DNA of 64,000 nt from Peptoniphilus ovalis (GCF_018919265.1 NZ_JAHLQO010000006.1:1-64000), one strand, 5' to 3'. Counted from the first letter of the stretch, positions 1-9,416 are shown. The notes: a model not told the origin generated them from the sequence alone. Numbers and translations are program-made.

Positions 1-117
1 TCAACATTTACAGTATCACTAATCACACCAATCGCTATGGACGAAGGACTAAGATTTGCCATTAGAGAAGGTGGAAGAACAGTAGCATCTGGAGTTGTAT
101 CTAAAATTTTAGACTAA
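1..117 (+). CDS. tuf: Elongation factor Tu, C-terminal end (partial)
   Basis: The first 38 codons in frame 1 read as the last beta-barrel strands of EF-Tu, including the motifs [11 protein letters not shown] and [15 protein letters not shown], ending KILD and TAA at 115-117. EF-Tu is the GTPase that delivers aminoacyl-tRNA to the ribosomal A site. Only the domain III end is inside the window, so the start and neighbouring str-operon genes cannot be seen. A rho-independent terminator follows within 20 bases, so this is the last gene of its transcript. Recognition is firm because this tail is almost invariant in bacteria. Confidence 0.95.
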   Translation, partial: STFTVSLITPIAMDEGLRFAIREGGRTVASGVVSKILD

Positions 118-133
118 TTTAAGTTTAATATAA

Positions 134-165
134 AAGAGCAGGCTTTAAGCTTGCTCTTATTTTTA
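134..165 (+). terminator. Terminator of tuf
   Basis: A 7-bp stem (AAGAGCA at 134-140 with TGCTCTT at 152-158) is followed by a T-rich run. It lies 17 bases after the tuf stop codon. Confidence 0.85.
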
Positions 166-171
166 TGCATC

Positions 172-199
172 AAAAAACCTCTTAGCTAAAACTAAGAGG
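172..199 (-). terminator. Terminator of the minus-strand AlaRS-like gene
   Basis: The stem CCTCTTAG (178-185) pairs with CTAAGAGG (192-199). On the minus strand it is followed by six T. It lies 11 bases past the stop of the convergent gene, so two convergent terminators sit back to back between tuf and that gene. Confidence 0.85.
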
Positions 200-209
200 T
201 CTATCTTAA

Positions 210-1535
210 TTATTTATCTTTATCAAGAATTTTTTTAATTTGCAATAAGAAGTTTTCCATAATTTTTGTCGTGTCTTTTTCTTCACATTCCAGCTCAACT
301 GTATAAATATTTCCTGTACCAGTGAAGTGATACTTTTCTTTAATCTTTTCAAAGATATCTTTTAAGTTAAAGTCTAAATTTTGAGAGCGAAGCACCAAGA
401 CTTTAGATTTGTGAGGATTTTTAGAATTTTTAACCCCATAAATTTGGATATAGTTGTCATTTTTTAAAATGTGAGATGAAACTTCCTTTAATTCCTTGAG
501 GTTTATGTCTTTAAGTGCCTTGTAAATATAATTGATTCCAGAAACTTCTGTTGCATATTGTTTAAAGTAGTCTACTGCTTCAAGAAGTTCTTGTTGGTAA
601 GTGCTAGGTTTTTCTTCTACTTTATCCTCTTTTTCTTCTTTCATTTTTTTATCAACAATATTTTCATTTTCATTAGAATCTTTAGGTTCTTTTAAAACTT
701 TATCTTCCTCATCAGATTTATTTTCTTTAACATCTTTTGATTTATCTAAGATTTCTTCTTCAAAATGTTCTAAATCTATATCTTCTAATTCTTCATCTTT
801 CTCATCTTTTTTTATTTCTATTCCAGACTTAATCTTTTTGATATCAGAAAAGACATCTTCAATCTTTTCACTTCCAAGATACATTTTTATATTATTTAAA
901 AGATTAAGTGATTTTCTAGAAAATTTATAAGCACTTTCACCTGCGATAATATTTATTCTAAGAAGATTTTCAATTCTATCAACAGAGTGAATTAAAATCA
1001 TACCCACTTCACCAGTTCTATTTAAAGATGGTCCAAAGTAAGAAATTTTTGCAAGTTTATCTATTACAATATTTCCATTATTATTTTCCACTTGTATATT
1101 TGAAAGAAGAGCATAATTTGACATGCTCTCTAAATTATCTAGAGTTGTAAATTTTAAATCCTTTGAATATATATCAATGTAAGAGCTATTTTTTAAAACT
1201 TTGTAATCTTTTATTGTAATGTCTGTGCTTTCTTTTATGAAATGTCTCACAAGGGCGTTGGCAAGATTTTGCTGCATAATAGAAAGGCGATTTTTAAAAT
1301 CAATTTCTACATCTACGTGTTGTAAATTAGAATCGTCAATTTTAACATAATTTAAATCTCTTTCTAAAAATTCTGGACTTTCATTATTTATTTTAAACAA
1401 ATCACCTGCAACTCTTTCTGTTCCAGTGAAAAATGGTATGTACTCGAGCTTTCCGTAGGTGTTGTTATTTTCTTCAATTGTCTTTAAAATTTTAATTTTG
1501 TATTTACTTTTATAAGGATTAATCTTTGCGTTCAT
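210..1535 (-). CDS. Degenerate alanyl-tRNA editing (AlaX/AlaRS)-like protein
   Basis: A 441-residue protein. Start chosen at the ATG at 1533-1535, which has a GGAGG just upstream; a longer reading frame to 1562 lacks one. Residues 75-100 (IDFKNRL.IMQQN) resemble the segment of AlaX and AlaRS editing domains that holds the HxxxH zinc ligands. Residues 166-178 (ending TGEVG) resemble the CGGTHxxxTGEIG segment, and RINIIAG follows as in that family. Both zinc-ligand pairs are absent: the histidines are N and A, and the Cys/His of CGGTH are Y and S. A Glu/Lys/Asp-rich linker spans about 240-320, then a DHHA1-like end at about 330-441. The fold assignment is by eye. If correct, the protein cannot hydrolyse mischarged tRNA by the known mechanism and may only bind RNA. 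Cytoplasmic, monocistronic. Confidence 0.55.
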   Translation of the reverse strand: MNAKINPYKSKYKIKILKTIEENNNTYGKLEYIPFFTGTERVAGDLFKINNESPEFLERDLNYVKIDDSNLQHVDVEIDFKNRLSIMQQNLANALVRHFIKESTDITIKDYKVLKNSSYIDIYSKDLKFTTLDNLESMSNYALLSNIQVENNNGNIVIDKLAKISYFGPSLNRTGEVGMILIHSVDRIENLLRINIIAGESAYKFSRKSLNLLNNIKMYLGSEKIEDVFSDIKKIKSGIEIKKDEKDEELEDIDLEHFEEEILDKSKDVKENKSDEEDKVLKEPKDSNENENIVDKKMKEEKEDKVEEKPSTYQQELLEAVDYFKQYATEVSGINYIYKALKDINLKELKEVSSHILKNDNYIQIYGVKNSKNPHKSKVLVLRSQNLDFNLKDIFEKIKEKYHFTGTGNIYTVELECEEKDTTKIMENFLLQIKKILDKDK

Positions 1536-1630
1536 AAAAACCTCCAGATAATATATTACCATATTTTGTAGCTTGATATGAAGATTAGATATATAATATA
1601 GATATAAAATTATTGGAGTTTAAGATAAAT

Positions 1631-3889
1631 ATGTACATACTTTTTGCAGTTTTATTGGGAATATTTTTATCGGCAATTACAAAATCTTTTGCATTTTTAA
1701 TAATTTTTTCGGCAGGTCTTTCAATTTATCTCATTAAGACAAATAAAAAGGCTTATTATTTGATTTTACCTTTAATCATAATTTCTGTTTTTATAAATTT
1801 TAAAAGTAAAGATTATGTCTTGAATGCTTTTAATGGAGAGGTAATTGGTAAGGTCCTATATTCCAATGATGAAAAGTCCATTATTAAAACTAATTCTATA
1901 AAAGGGGAAAAATTTAAGACAAGGATTATAATTTATGAAAATTTAGAGAGAGGAGCGACTTATAAAATCAAAGGAAAATTCACTCCACCGCCTCCTGCAA
2001 TGAATGAAGGTAATTTCAACTCGAGAAATAATTTGAAATCTCAAGGAATTTATCTCTATGGAAAAATTAATAGTTTAGAAAAGATTAAAGATAGCAGCGC
2101 ATTAGATAAATTTTCTACATATTTTATAAAGAGAACTCAAAATATTTTCCACAAATACTTAAGCGAGAGAAATGCAAACCTATTAGAGTCATTAATCTTA
2201 GCAAATAGATATAAAATTGATGATTTAGAAAGCGAAAGATTTGCTAACTTAGGAATTAGTCATCTCTTGGCAGTTTCTGGTCTTCATATTGGAATTATTG
2301 TAGCATTTTTGCATTTTATTTTTATAAAAACTACAAAAAATTTAAAAATTACTGATGCAATTGTAGTTATTTTAATTATTTTTTATTTAAAACTAATTGG
2401 CAATCCTATAAGTGCAGTGAGAGCTTTTTTATTTTATCTTTTATACAAACTAAGTTTTTATTTTAAAGTAGATTTAGACAATAAAGATGTATTTTATCTA
2501 AGTCTATCTATAATTTTATTTATTAATCCCATGGCGATTTATTCGCTGTCATTTTTAATGTCTTATGCAGCGATTTTTGGGATGATTTTTATAATGCCGA
2601 TTATATATTCCTTTGTAGCAGATAAGGGAAGAGTTATGGACTCAATTGTACTAACTTTTTCTGTAATTTTAGTAATTTTCCCAATTATAAATTATTATTT
2701 TTCAGGAGTTTCAATTTTAGTTTATCCTGCAAATTTAATTATAATTCCATTTTATACTTTTGTGATTATTTCTGGATTTATAATGTCTTTAGGGATTTTT
2801 CCAGGAATTATTGGTATGATTTTAAATGTATTAATGAATTCGATTTATGGTCTTGAAGAAATTCTTCTTAGGTTTAATATTTTTAATTTTGAAATTCGCG
2901 GATTTAAATTAGAGTATGTATTTTTATATTATATTATTTTAGTTTTGATTTTAAATAGACATAAAATTTATGAAATTATAGAACCAAATATTAAAATTAT
3001 AGAAATTTATATAGTAATTATTTTTGCAATTTATTCCATTGGTTTTATAAAAGAATCAAATTCATTAATTTACAGACAATTTTATATAGGACAAGGCGAT
3101 GCTGCCATGATTTCACACAGAGGAAGGAACTTTTTAATCGATGTGGGCGGTGCGAGGTACGACAATACTATATTTGAAAGATATCTCGAGCCAAGCTTAG
3201 ATTATCTAGGAGTTTATAAAATAGATGGAATTTTTATATCTCATTATGATGAAGATCATGTCGGCAATTTAGAGAAAGTATTAAAAAATTACAAAGTTAA
3301 GAATGTTTATGTAGGCCATCTTCCTGAAGATAATTTTTTTGAAGATGTGAACCCTAATGGTTTTATATCACTAAGTAGAAATGATAGGCTAAAAATCGAC
3401 AAAGATTTTTACATCGATGTATTAAATATTGGTGATAAAAATGTAGAGGAAAATGATAAATCCCTTGTGTTAGATGTGTATTACAGAGGCAAAAAGATTT
3501 TATTTACTGGAGATTTGAGCAAGAATTACGAGAGAAATATAAATGAAGATGTAGATATTTTAAAAGTTTCACACCATGGATCAAATACTTCAACAGATGA
3601 GAAATTTTTAGAAAACATTACTCCAAAATATGCAGTAATTTCAGCAGGTGTAGGAAATTCTTATGGTCATCCACATAGAGAAGTCCTGGAAAGTCTTGAA
3701 AAATATGGTATTATATATTTTGACACTTCAAAGGTTGGAGAAATTATTTTTAAAATAGATAAAAATATAGAGGTCTTTTATTTTCTTAAAAATAGAGAAA
3801 CTAATCTGATTTATATACTTATGAGCTCTCTAATTCTTTATTATATAGCGAGGAAAAATTATGAATTACAAGGAAATTTACAAAGATAG
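1631..3889 (+). CDS. comEC: ComEC/Rec2 DNA-uptake channel protein
   Basis: About 752 residues in the usual ComEC order: N-terminal membrane segments, an OB-like soluble domain, a central polytopic competence domain (LAVSGLHIGI motif) and a C-terminal metallo-beta-lactamase domain. The last has GQGDAAMI, SHYDEDHVGN and KVSHHGS, the metal-ligand motifs. ComEC forms the inner-membrane channel that passes single-stranded DNA during transformation; the lactamase-like domain is thought to degrade the other strand. Start: ATG at 1631 preferred, with a GGAG at 1614; a TTG at 1613 would add six residues but overlaps that site. The end overlaps holA by 29 bases, as expected for a comEC-holA-rpsT neighbourhood. 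No comEA is seen upstream. Confidence 0.93.
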   Translation: MYILFAVLLGIFLSAITKSFAFLIIFSAGLSIYLIKTNKKAYYLILPLIIISVFINFKSKDYVLNAFNGEVIGKVLYSNDEKSIIKTNSIKGEKFKTRIIIYENLERGATYKIKGKFTPPPPAMNEGNFNSRNNLKSQGIYLYGKINSLEKIKDSSALDKFSTYFIKRTQNIFHKYLSERNANLLESLILANRYKIDDLESERFANLGISHLLAVSGLHIGIIVAFLHFIFIKTTKNLKITDAIVVILIIFYLKLIGNPISAVRAFLFYLLYKLSFYFKVDLDNKDVFYLSLSIILFINPMAIYSLSFLMSYAAIFGMIFIMPIIYSFVADKGRVMDSIVLTFSVILVIFPIINYYFSGVSILVYPANLIIIPFYTFVIISGFIMSLGIFPGIIGMILNVLMNSIYGLEEILLRFNIFNFEIRGFKLEYVFLYYIILVLILNRHKIYEIIEPNIKIIEIYIVIIFAIYSIGFIKESNSLIYRQFYIGQGDAAMISHRGRNFLIDVGGARYDNTIFERYLEPSLDYLGVYKIDGIFISHYDEDHVGNLEKVLKNYKVKNVYVGHLPEDNFFEDVNPNGFISLSRNDRLKIDKDFYIDVLNIGDKNVEENDKSLVLDVYYRGKKILFTGDLSKNYERNINEDVDILKVSHHGSNTSTDEKFLENITPKYAVISAGVGNSYGHPHREVLESLEKYGIIYFDTSKVGEIIFKIDKNIEVFYFLKNRETNLIYILMSSLILYYIARKNYELQGNLQR

Positions 3890-4868
3890 CGATAAAGGCG
3901 GCGCTTATTTATTCTATGGCAAAGAAAAATACCTTATTGAAAATGCAATAGGATATTTGAAAAATAAATATATAAAAGGTACAGATGCGTTTAATTACAT
4001 CAAAATTGAAGGAACAGAAGCGACACCGGCTGATATAATTACAGCCGCAGAAACTTATCCCGTGATGAGCGATAAAAAACTTGTACTTGTAAAGGATGTG
4101 TCTTTCTTTATTAGCGAAAATAATCTGAAGAAATCTTTTTATGAATTTTTAGAAAATCTTGATAATTTTGTAATTTTAATTTTTTGGGATAGAGCTAGCA
4201 TAAAAAAAACTACGAAGTTTTATAAAGAAATGAAAAAGCTTGGAAGAGATGTAGAATTTCCAAAACTCAGCCTTCCTGATTTTAGAAATTTTGTAAATCA
4301 GTATTTTTTAAGAAAAAAGAAGAAGATTAAGACCACAGATATTGCATATTTTATAGAAAAAAGTGGTTATAATTCTAGAAACGAAGACAAGACTCTTCTC
4401 GATATAAAGACAGAAATGGATAAAATAATATCTGCAACAAGTGGAGAAGTTATAACAAGAGAAGATATTGACGGATCAATAACAGAAAATGTGGACTCAA
4501 ATATATTTAATTTCCTTGATGCCATGATGAAGAGAAATACTGAAATTGCAATACTAGAGCTTGATAATATGTATAGACTTAACGAAGAAATTCCAAAGAT
4601 TTTCTATATGATTATTAGGCAAGTGAAAAATTTTTTGTCTTATAAAATTTTAAATGAAAAAAATATTTACCCCAATGACATAATGAATGAAATTGGAGTG
4701 AGCCAGTATGAGTTTAAGAAAATACTTGGAACTCAAAATAATTTTACCAAGAGTTTTTTAGTTAGATTTTACGATGAACTATTAGAAGCAGATGAACTTT
4801 TTAAGACGACATCAGTTGATGAAAAAGTTATACTTGAGACACTTGTAATTAAATATTGCAATGGATAG
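3861..4868 (+). CDS. holA: DNA polymerase III subunit delta
   Basis: 335 residues, the family's normal length. The N-terminus (FYGKEKYLIENAI) matches the AAA+-like domain of delta, followed by the lid and the helical collar domain (VDSNIFNFLDAM, FYMIIRQVKNFL). Delta is the clamp-loader subunit that opens the beta sliding clamp. Its start lies inside the end of comEC, so the two genes are probably translationally coupled, an arrangement common in Bacillota. No Walker A is expected, because delta does not bind ATP. Confidence 0.93.
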   Translation: MNYKEIYKDSDKGGAYLFYGKEKYLIENAIGYLKNKYIKGTDAFNYIKIEGTEATPADIITAAETYPVMSDKKLVLVKDVSFFISENNLKKSFYEFLENLDNFVILIFWDRASIKKTTKFYKEMKKLGRDVEFPKLSLPDFRNFVNQYFLRKKKKIKTTDIAYFIEKSGYNSRNEDKTLLDIKTEMDKIISATSGEVITREDIDGSITENVDSNIFNFLDAMMKRNTEIAILELDNMYRLNEEIPKIFYMIIRQVKNFLSYKILNEKNIYPNDIMNEIGVSQYEFKKILGTQNNFTKSFLVRFYDELLEADELFKTTSVDEKVILETLVIKYCNG

Positions 4869-4882
4869 ATTATAAATAAATC

Positions 4883-4911
4883 TTGCAATCTTTGTAAATT
4901 CGTGGTAAAAT
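4883..4911 (+). promoter_or_regulatory. Sigma-A promoter of rpsT
   Basis: TTGCAA (4883-4888) and TAAAAT (4906-4911) with a 17-bp spacer lie 34 bases before the rpsT start, giving rpsT its own promoter. Confidence 0.65.
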
Positions 4912-4944
4912 AGCAAAAGTGTTAAATAAAGCGGAGGTGAAATT

Positions 4945-5214
4945 ATGGCAAATATTAAATCAGCTATTAAGAGAATTGACGTAGCAAGAAGAAACGCTGA
5001 AAGAAATAAACCTATCAGAACTGAAATGAAAAACGCAGTTAAGAATTTCAATCTTGCACTTGATGAAGATAGAATCGAAGATGCAAAGAAACTTTTAGTT
5101 CTTGCTGATCAAAAATTAAAAAAGGCTGCAAGCAAAAACGTGATTCACAAGAATCAAGCTTCTAGAAAAATAAGTCGACTAGCAAAGAAGCTTAACGATA
5201 AGATTGCAGGTTAA
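4945..5214 (+). CDS. rpsT: 30S ribosomal protein S20
   Basis: 89 residues. It starts MANIKSAIKRI and ends with an Ala/Lys-rich helix (NKINHKNQA-like KNVIHKNQASRK then SRLAKKLN), the S20 signature. S20 binds 16S rRNA early in small-subunit assembly. It has a strong GGAGG 8 bases before the ATG, its own promoter and a terminator immediately after. Its place after holA is conserved in Bacillota. Confidence 0.96.
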   Translation: MANIKSAIKRIDVARRNAERNKPIRTEMKNAVKNFNLALDEDRIEDAKKLLVLADQKLKKAASKNVIHKNQASRKISRLAKKLNDKIAG

Positions 5215-5247
5215 GAGAAATTTTCCCGGGAAAGTTTCTCTTTTTTT
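5215..5247 (+). terminator. Terminator of rpsT
   Basis: GAGAAA (5215-5220) pairs with TTTCTC (5235-5240), with an inner TTTCCC/GGGAAA extension, followed by a run of T to 5247. Confidence 0.9.
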
Positions 5248-5254
5248 AATGGTA

Positions 5255-5284
5255 GAAAATATTGCGACGGGTCGCAATATTTTC
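5255..5284. repeat. Perfect 14-bp inverted repeat, 2-base loop
   Basis: GAAAATATTGCGAC (5255-5268), then GG, then the exact reverse complement (5271-5284). It is nearly a cruciform and has no T-run directly after it, so it is not an obvious terminator. Confidence 0.85.
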
Positions 5285-5292
5285 GGTCTTCA

Positions 5293-5325
5293 CAATTCAT
5301 CCAAGCGTAAGCGCCGGATGAATTG
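5293..5325. repeat. Perfect 10-bp inverted repeat
   Basis: CAATTCATCC (5293-5302) and GGATGAATTG (5316-5325) flank a 13-base loop containing AAGCGTAAGC. It lies just after the preceding palindrome. Confidence 0.8.
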
Positions 5326-5348
5326 ATGAAGAACATTATGCAGCGACC

Positions 5349-5563
5349 GCAATAAATGCGACCGAATAGGGAGCATTTATAAGGGAGTCGCGAATGGTAT
5401 GTCATCACGATGAAAGCGACCATAGGGAAGCTTGAGTTGATGAAGAACCAACGGCAATCAAATGCAATAAATGCGACCGAATAGGGAGCAATTACAAGGG
5501 AGTTGCGAATGGTAGGTCATCACGACGAAAGCGACCATAGGGAAGCTTGAGTGGATAAAGAAT
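5349..5563. repeat. Two-copy tandem repeat, period 115 bp
   Basis: Copy 1 starts at 5349 and copy 2 at 5464. Each begins GCAATAAATGCGACCGAATA and runs about 100 bases, through AAGGGAGT, CGAATGGTA, GTCATCACGA and GAAAGCGACCATAGGGAAGC, with only scattered substitutions. A unique spacer of about 15 bases separates them. Function unknown. Confidence 0.85.
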
Positions 5564-5577
5564 ATGATAGAGGTACA

Positions 5578-5806
5578 GGGACAGTCCCAAATCAGATAAA
5601 GTTACTACTTAAAAACAATATTAAAAATAAATAATTTTATATATTAATGAAACACGGGACAGTCCCAAATCTTGCAAAGAAGCTAAATTCTAAGAATATT
5701 GAAAATTTTAAATTTAGCAGAAAACTATTTAATTAAAAAGATTAAAAAATAAAAACTAATATATACTTTTACATAGAGAAGGGGACGGTCCCAAGGGACA
5801 GTCCCC
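5578..5806. repeat. GGGACNGTCCC palindromes, REP-like
   Basis: GGGACAGTCCC occurs at 5578-5588 and 5656-5666, both followed by AAATC. A longer, self-complementary pair (GGGGAC..., ...GTCCCC) occurs at 5781-5806. Motifs of this kind commonly mark sites linked to REP-associated (RAYT/Y1) transposases in Bacillota. No transposase gene is present here. Confidence 0.65.
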
Positions 5807-5833
5807 ATTTTTGTCCTATACTTCATTTATAAA

Positions 5834-6976
5834 TCATCTAAAAAAGTCAAGTTCTACTTGATTTGATAGGTCCCGACCTTTCTCCGTAAGGGCCAACTTT
5901 CCATCATCTATCTTAATCAAACCACTATTAAGATTTTTACTAACTTCATCTTTATAATCATCCATAAAATCAATGTCAAATCTATTATCTATTTCACTTA
6001 AATCAATTCCATAATTTAGTCTTAATCCCATCATAATATATTCATTAATTCTGTCGGTTTTGCTAAGTTCTTCTTTATAAGAAATAGGCAAAACTTCATT
6101 GTCTAAAGATTTATAATATTCTTTAAAGCTGTCAAAATTTGAATATCTAATATTTTCTAAATTAGACGATGCAGATAGTCCAAAGGATATATAATCTTCT
6201 AATTTCCAATAAACTAAATTATGTCTACATTCATAGCCATCTTTTGCAAAGTTTGATATTTCATACTGTTTAAGACCCAATTTTTCTAAAGACTTTACTA
6301 CATAATGATACATTTTTCTATCTTCAGCCTCATCGGGGAAGGAAGATAAATCTTTTTTGCAGCGATTGTATAAAACTGTGCCTTCTTCTAAAATAAGTGA
6401 ATAATAAGATACATGTTCAAGTTTTAACTTTTCTATTTCTTCAATTGATTTTTTAATATGAGAAAAGTTTTGATGAGGAAGTGCAAGCATTAAATCTAGA
6501 TTTATATTTTTAAAACCAGCTTCTCTTGCATTTCTTACTGCTTTATAGATTTCTTCTGATTTATGAACTCTTCCAATTTCTCTTAATATCGCATCTTCAA
6601 AACTTTGTGCTCCAATAGAAATTCTATTAATACCAACATTAAAATAATCTCTTGCCTTTTCAAGACTAAGTGAATTGGGATTTGACTCAATTGTTATTTC
6701 TACATCATCTGCAATTTCATAACTTTTTAAAATTTCTATTATCTCAACAATATATTTTGAAGGGACTGAAGATGGAGTGCCACCTCCAATAAAAATAGTC
6801 TTAATTTTTTGATTCTTTAAAATTTCATCATTTAATCTTATTTCTTTTTTTAAATATTCAAAATAATTGCCAACATTTTCTCTATTTATAAGAGAAGAGC
6901 AGAAGTCACAATAGTGACATCTACTCTCACAGAAAGGTATATGAATATAAATTGAAATATTATTTGTCTTCATCAT
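5834..6976 (-). CDS. hemW: HemW, heme chaperone / coproporphyrinogen oxidase-like radical SAM protein
   Basis: About 380 residues. The N-terminal [17 protein letters not shown] contains the CxxxCxxC radical-SAM cluster motif, followed by GGGTPSS and a C-terminal HemN-type domain ([27 protein letters not shown]). The exact residue pattern in front of the first Cys, and the location after lepA, fit HemW rather than true HemN. HemW is thought to carry heme to target proteins. Start at ATG 6976 (next codon also ATG), overlapping the 3' end of lepA by 17 bases. An upstream extension to 7000 is possible but gives no family residues. Confidence 0.85.
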   Translation of the reverse strand: MMKTNNISIYIHIPFCESRCHYCDFCSSLINRENVGNYFEYLKKEIRLNDEILKNQKIKTIFIGGGTPSSVPSKYIVEIIEILKSYEIADDVEITIESNPNSLSLEKARDYFNVGINRISIGAQSFEDAILREIGRVHKSEEIYKAVRNAREAGFKNINLDLMLALPHQNFSHIKKSIEEIEKLKLEHVSYYSLILEEGTVLYNRCKKDLSSFPDEAEDRKMYHYVVKSLEKLGLKQYEISNFAKDGYECRHNLVYWKLEDYISFGLSASSNLENIRYSNFDSFKEYYKSLDNEVLPISYKEELSKTDRINEYIMMGLRLNYGIDLSEIDNRFDIDFMDDYKDEVSKNLNSGLIKIDDGKLALTEKGRDLSNQVELDFFR

Positions 6977-8771
6977 ATTTAAGCACTGACAAGAAAGCAT
7001 CTTGTGGAATTTCTACGCTTCCAACAGTACGCATTCTCTTCTTTCCTTCCTTTTGCTTTTCAAGAAGTTTTCTCTTTCTTGAAATATCTCCACCATAACA
7101 TTTTGCAAGTACGTCTTTTCTAAGTGCTCTAATTGTTTCTCTTGCAATGATTTTATTTCCAACAGCTGCTTGAATTGGCACAGCAAACTGATGTCTTGGA
7201 ATTACATCTTTTAACTTTTCACAAACTTTTCTAGCTCTGTTATAGGCATTGGACTCGTGAACAATAAGTGAGAAAGCATCTACAAGTTCTTCGTTAATTA
7301 AAATATCAAGTTTAACAAGATCTGACTCTTCATAGCCAATTAATTCGTAGTCATAAGATGCATAGCCGCGAGTTTTTGATTTAAGTGCATCGAAGAAATC
7401 ATAAATAACTTCGTTAAGAGGCATGTGATAAGTGATTAGTGCTCTTGTTTCTTCAAGATACTGCATATCTTTAAACACGCCACGTCTATCTTGGCAAAGC
7501 TCCATAATTTGTCCCACATAATCAGTTGGTGTCATTATCTCAGCTTTTACAATTGGCTCTTCCATGTAGTCGATTTCGGTAGGATCAGGGAGATTTGAAG
7601 GGTTTTGTATTTCTAAAAGAGTTCCATCTTTTTTAATAACTTTATAAATTACAGAAGGAGCAGTTGTAACTATATTTAAGTCAAATTCTCTTTCAAGTCT
7701 TTCTTGGATAATTTCCATGTGAAGCAGTCCCAAGAAACCACATCTAAATCCAAATCCAAGAGCAACTGACGTCTCAGCTTCAAAGGATAGTGCAGCATCG
7801 TTAACTTGAAGTTTTTCCAATGCTTCACGAATTTCATTGTACTCTTCGCCTTCGCCAGGATAAACTCCACAGAATACCATTGGCACAACTTTTTTATAGC
7901 CAGGCATTGGTTCATCAGTTGGATTGTTTTTAAATGTAATAGTGTCACCAACTCTTGCGTCCTTAACATTTTTTATAGAAGCTGTAATGTAACCTACTTC
8001 CCCTGCACTAAGTGAATCAAGTGTGATGTGACCATTGGCAATGACTCCAACTTCTACAACTTCAAAAGTCTTTCCAGTTGCCATCATTTTTATTTCATCG
8101 CCAGGTTTTACAGTTCCATCGACAATTCTTACATGACAAACAACGCCCTTGTATGCATCATAAATTGAGTCAAAAATTAAAGCCTTAAGAGGTTTATTTT
8201 CATCGCCACTTGGTGCAGGCACTGTGTCCACAATAAAGTGAAGTACATCTTCAATTCCAATTCCATTTTTCGCAGAGATTAGTGGAATTCCTTCAGTGTC
8301 AAGACCAATTATGTCTTCAATTTCTTCTTTTATTTCATCAGGTCTTGCACTTGGTAGGTCGATTTTATTTATAACTGGCAAAAGTTCAAGGTCTTGGTCA
8401 ATAGCAAGGTATACATTAGCAAGAGTCTGAGCTTCAACGCCTTGTGAAGCATCTACTACTACAATGGCACCTTCGCAAGCTGCAAGTGATCTTGAAACTT
8501 CGTAGTTAAAGTCAACGTGACCTGGAGTGTCTATTAAGTTAAGTACATACTCTTTGCCATCTCTGTCATCTTTATAAATAAGCCTTACAGCCTTTAGTTT
8601 AATTGTAATTCCTCTCTCACGTTCGAGTTCCATGGAGTCGAGAACTTGTTCTTCCATTTCTCTTTTGGTAAGCATTCCCGTTGATTCAATTAATCTATCT
8701 GCAAGGGTAGACTTTCCGTGATCAATATGAGCAATTATTGAAAAGTTTCTAATTCTTTCTTGATTTTGCAA
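6960..8771 (-). CDS. lepA: Elongation factor 4 (LepA)
   Basis: 603 residues, full length. G-domain motifs are in order: AHIDHGKST (G1), RGITI (G2), DTPGHVDF (G3), NKIDLP (G4). The EF-G-like domains and the LepA-specific C-terminal domain ([21 protein letters not shown]) follow. LepA is a ribosomal GTPase implicated in back-translocation or initiation quality under stress. It has a GGAGG site and lies between lepB and hemW on the minus strand, with close spacing consistent with one operon. Confidence 0.97.
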   Translation of the reverse strand: MQNQERIRNFSIIAHIDHGKSTLADRLIESTGMLTKREMEEQVLDSMELERERGITIKLKAVRLIYKDDRDGKEYVLNLIDTPGHVDFNYEVSRSLAACEGAIVVVDASQGVEAQTLANVYLAIDQDLELLPVINKIDLPSARPDEIKEEIEDIIGLDTEGIPLISAKNGIGIEDVLHFIVDTVPAPSGDENKPLKALIFDSIYDAYKGVVCHVRIVDGTVKPGDEIKMMATGKTFEVVEVGVIANGHITLDSLSAGEVGYITASIKNVKDARVGDTITFKNNPTDEPMPGYKKVVPMVFCGVYPGEGEEYNEIREALEKLQVNDAALSFEAETSVALGFGFRCGFLGLLHMEIIQERLEREFDLNIVTTAPSVIYKVIKKDGTLLEIQNPSNLPDPTEIDYMEEPIVKAEIMTPTDYVGQIMELCQDRRGVFKDMQYLEETRALITYHMPLNEVIYDFFDALKSKTRGYASYDYELIGYEESDLVKLDILINEELVDAFSLIVHESNAYNRARKVCEKLKDVIPRHQFAVPIQAAVGNKIIARETIRALRKDVLAKCYGGDISRKRKLLEKQKEGKKRMRTVGSVEIPQDAFLSVLKYDEDK

Positions 8772-8785
8772 AATTTACCTCCTGT

Positions 8786-9298
8786 TTATAATTTTGTTCT
8801 ATCTTTTAATGGTAAGAATCTATAATAAGCAACAGATTTTATTCTTTTTTTGTCAATAGGTCCAAAGTATCTTGAGTCTACGCTCATACCGGGAAGTCTA
8901 TTGTCGCCCATTACAAAGTATTCATTTTCTTTTAATGTGTAAGTATCTTGATTTTCGTAATCTGTATAATCAGTAGAAGTGTAATTTTCTTCTAGTATTT
9001 CTCCGTTTACAATAACCTCTCCATCTCTAAATTCAATTGTGTCACCGCCTTTTGCAATAACTCTTTTAATATAGCTTCTGTTGTCATTTGGAGCGTCTAT
9101 TACAACAATTTCTCCAGGATGAATTTCAGTAAATTTCCTATAAGATAGACAGATTAATTTATCTCCTTCATTTAAAGTAGGATGCATTGACTCTCCATTT
9201 ACAATTGCAATATTAAATAAAAAGTTTCTAACAAAAAGTGCAATTAAAAGTGCAGCTACAATTGTAAGTATAAAAGAAAGTACTTCATTTTTCTTCAA
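8786..9298 (-). CDS. lepB: Signal peptidase I
   Basis: About 170 residues. One N-terminal membrane helix (FILTIVAALLIALFVRNFL) is followed by GESMHPTL with the catalytic Ser, YIKRVIAKGGD with the catalytic Lys, and MGDNR-containing box E (VMGDNRLPGMSVDSR). It cleaves signal peptides from exported proteins at the outer membrane face. Start: TTG at 9298 is spaced 9 bases from a GGAG. An ATG at 9307 directly abuts that site, and 9328 is also open. It is 14 bases upstream of lepA and probably co-transcribed. Confidence 0.92.
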   Translation of the reverse strand: MKKNEVLSFILTIVAALLIALFVRNFLFNIAIVNGESMHPTLNEGDKLICLSYRKFTEIHPGEIVVIDAPNDNRSYIKRVIAKGGDTIEFRDGEVIVNGEILEENYTSTDYTDYENQDTYTLKENEYFVMGDNRLPGMSVDSRYFGPIDKKRIKSVAYYRFLPLKDRTKL

Positions 9299-9416
9299 TA
9301 TAATCATCTCCAATACTAATTTTAACACAAATATTAATTATATTATATGTTTAAGAATTTATAAATAGCAACAAAATTAAATTATCCTAAATAAAATAAA
9401 AAATATTTTAAAACCC

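Larger units (their letters stand above)
5249..5830. other. Repeat-rich non-coding stretch between rpsT and hemW
   Basis: No credible gene is seen in these 580 bases. They hold two perfect inverted repeats, a two-copy 115-bp tandem repeat and three GGGACNGTCCC palindromes, each listed separately. The GC content is visibly higher than in the flanking genes over the first 320 bases. The reading frames here are short and poor in coding signal. Confidence 0.8.

Noticed and set aside
601-930. Plus-strand reading frame of 109 codons
   Set aside because: It is the complement of the Glu/Lys-rich linker of the minus-strand AlaX-like gene. Its Ser/Phe-only composition is the expected shadow.
5211-5423. 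Minus-strand frame of 70 codons in the repeat region
   Set aside because: It runs through the palindromes and one repeat copy, has no ribosome site, and the second repeat copy does not keep the frame.
5349-5563. Possible CRISPR array
   Set aside because: Only two units of about 100 bases with a 15-base spacer. Repeat and spacer sizes do not fit a CRISPR array, and there are no cas genes in the window.
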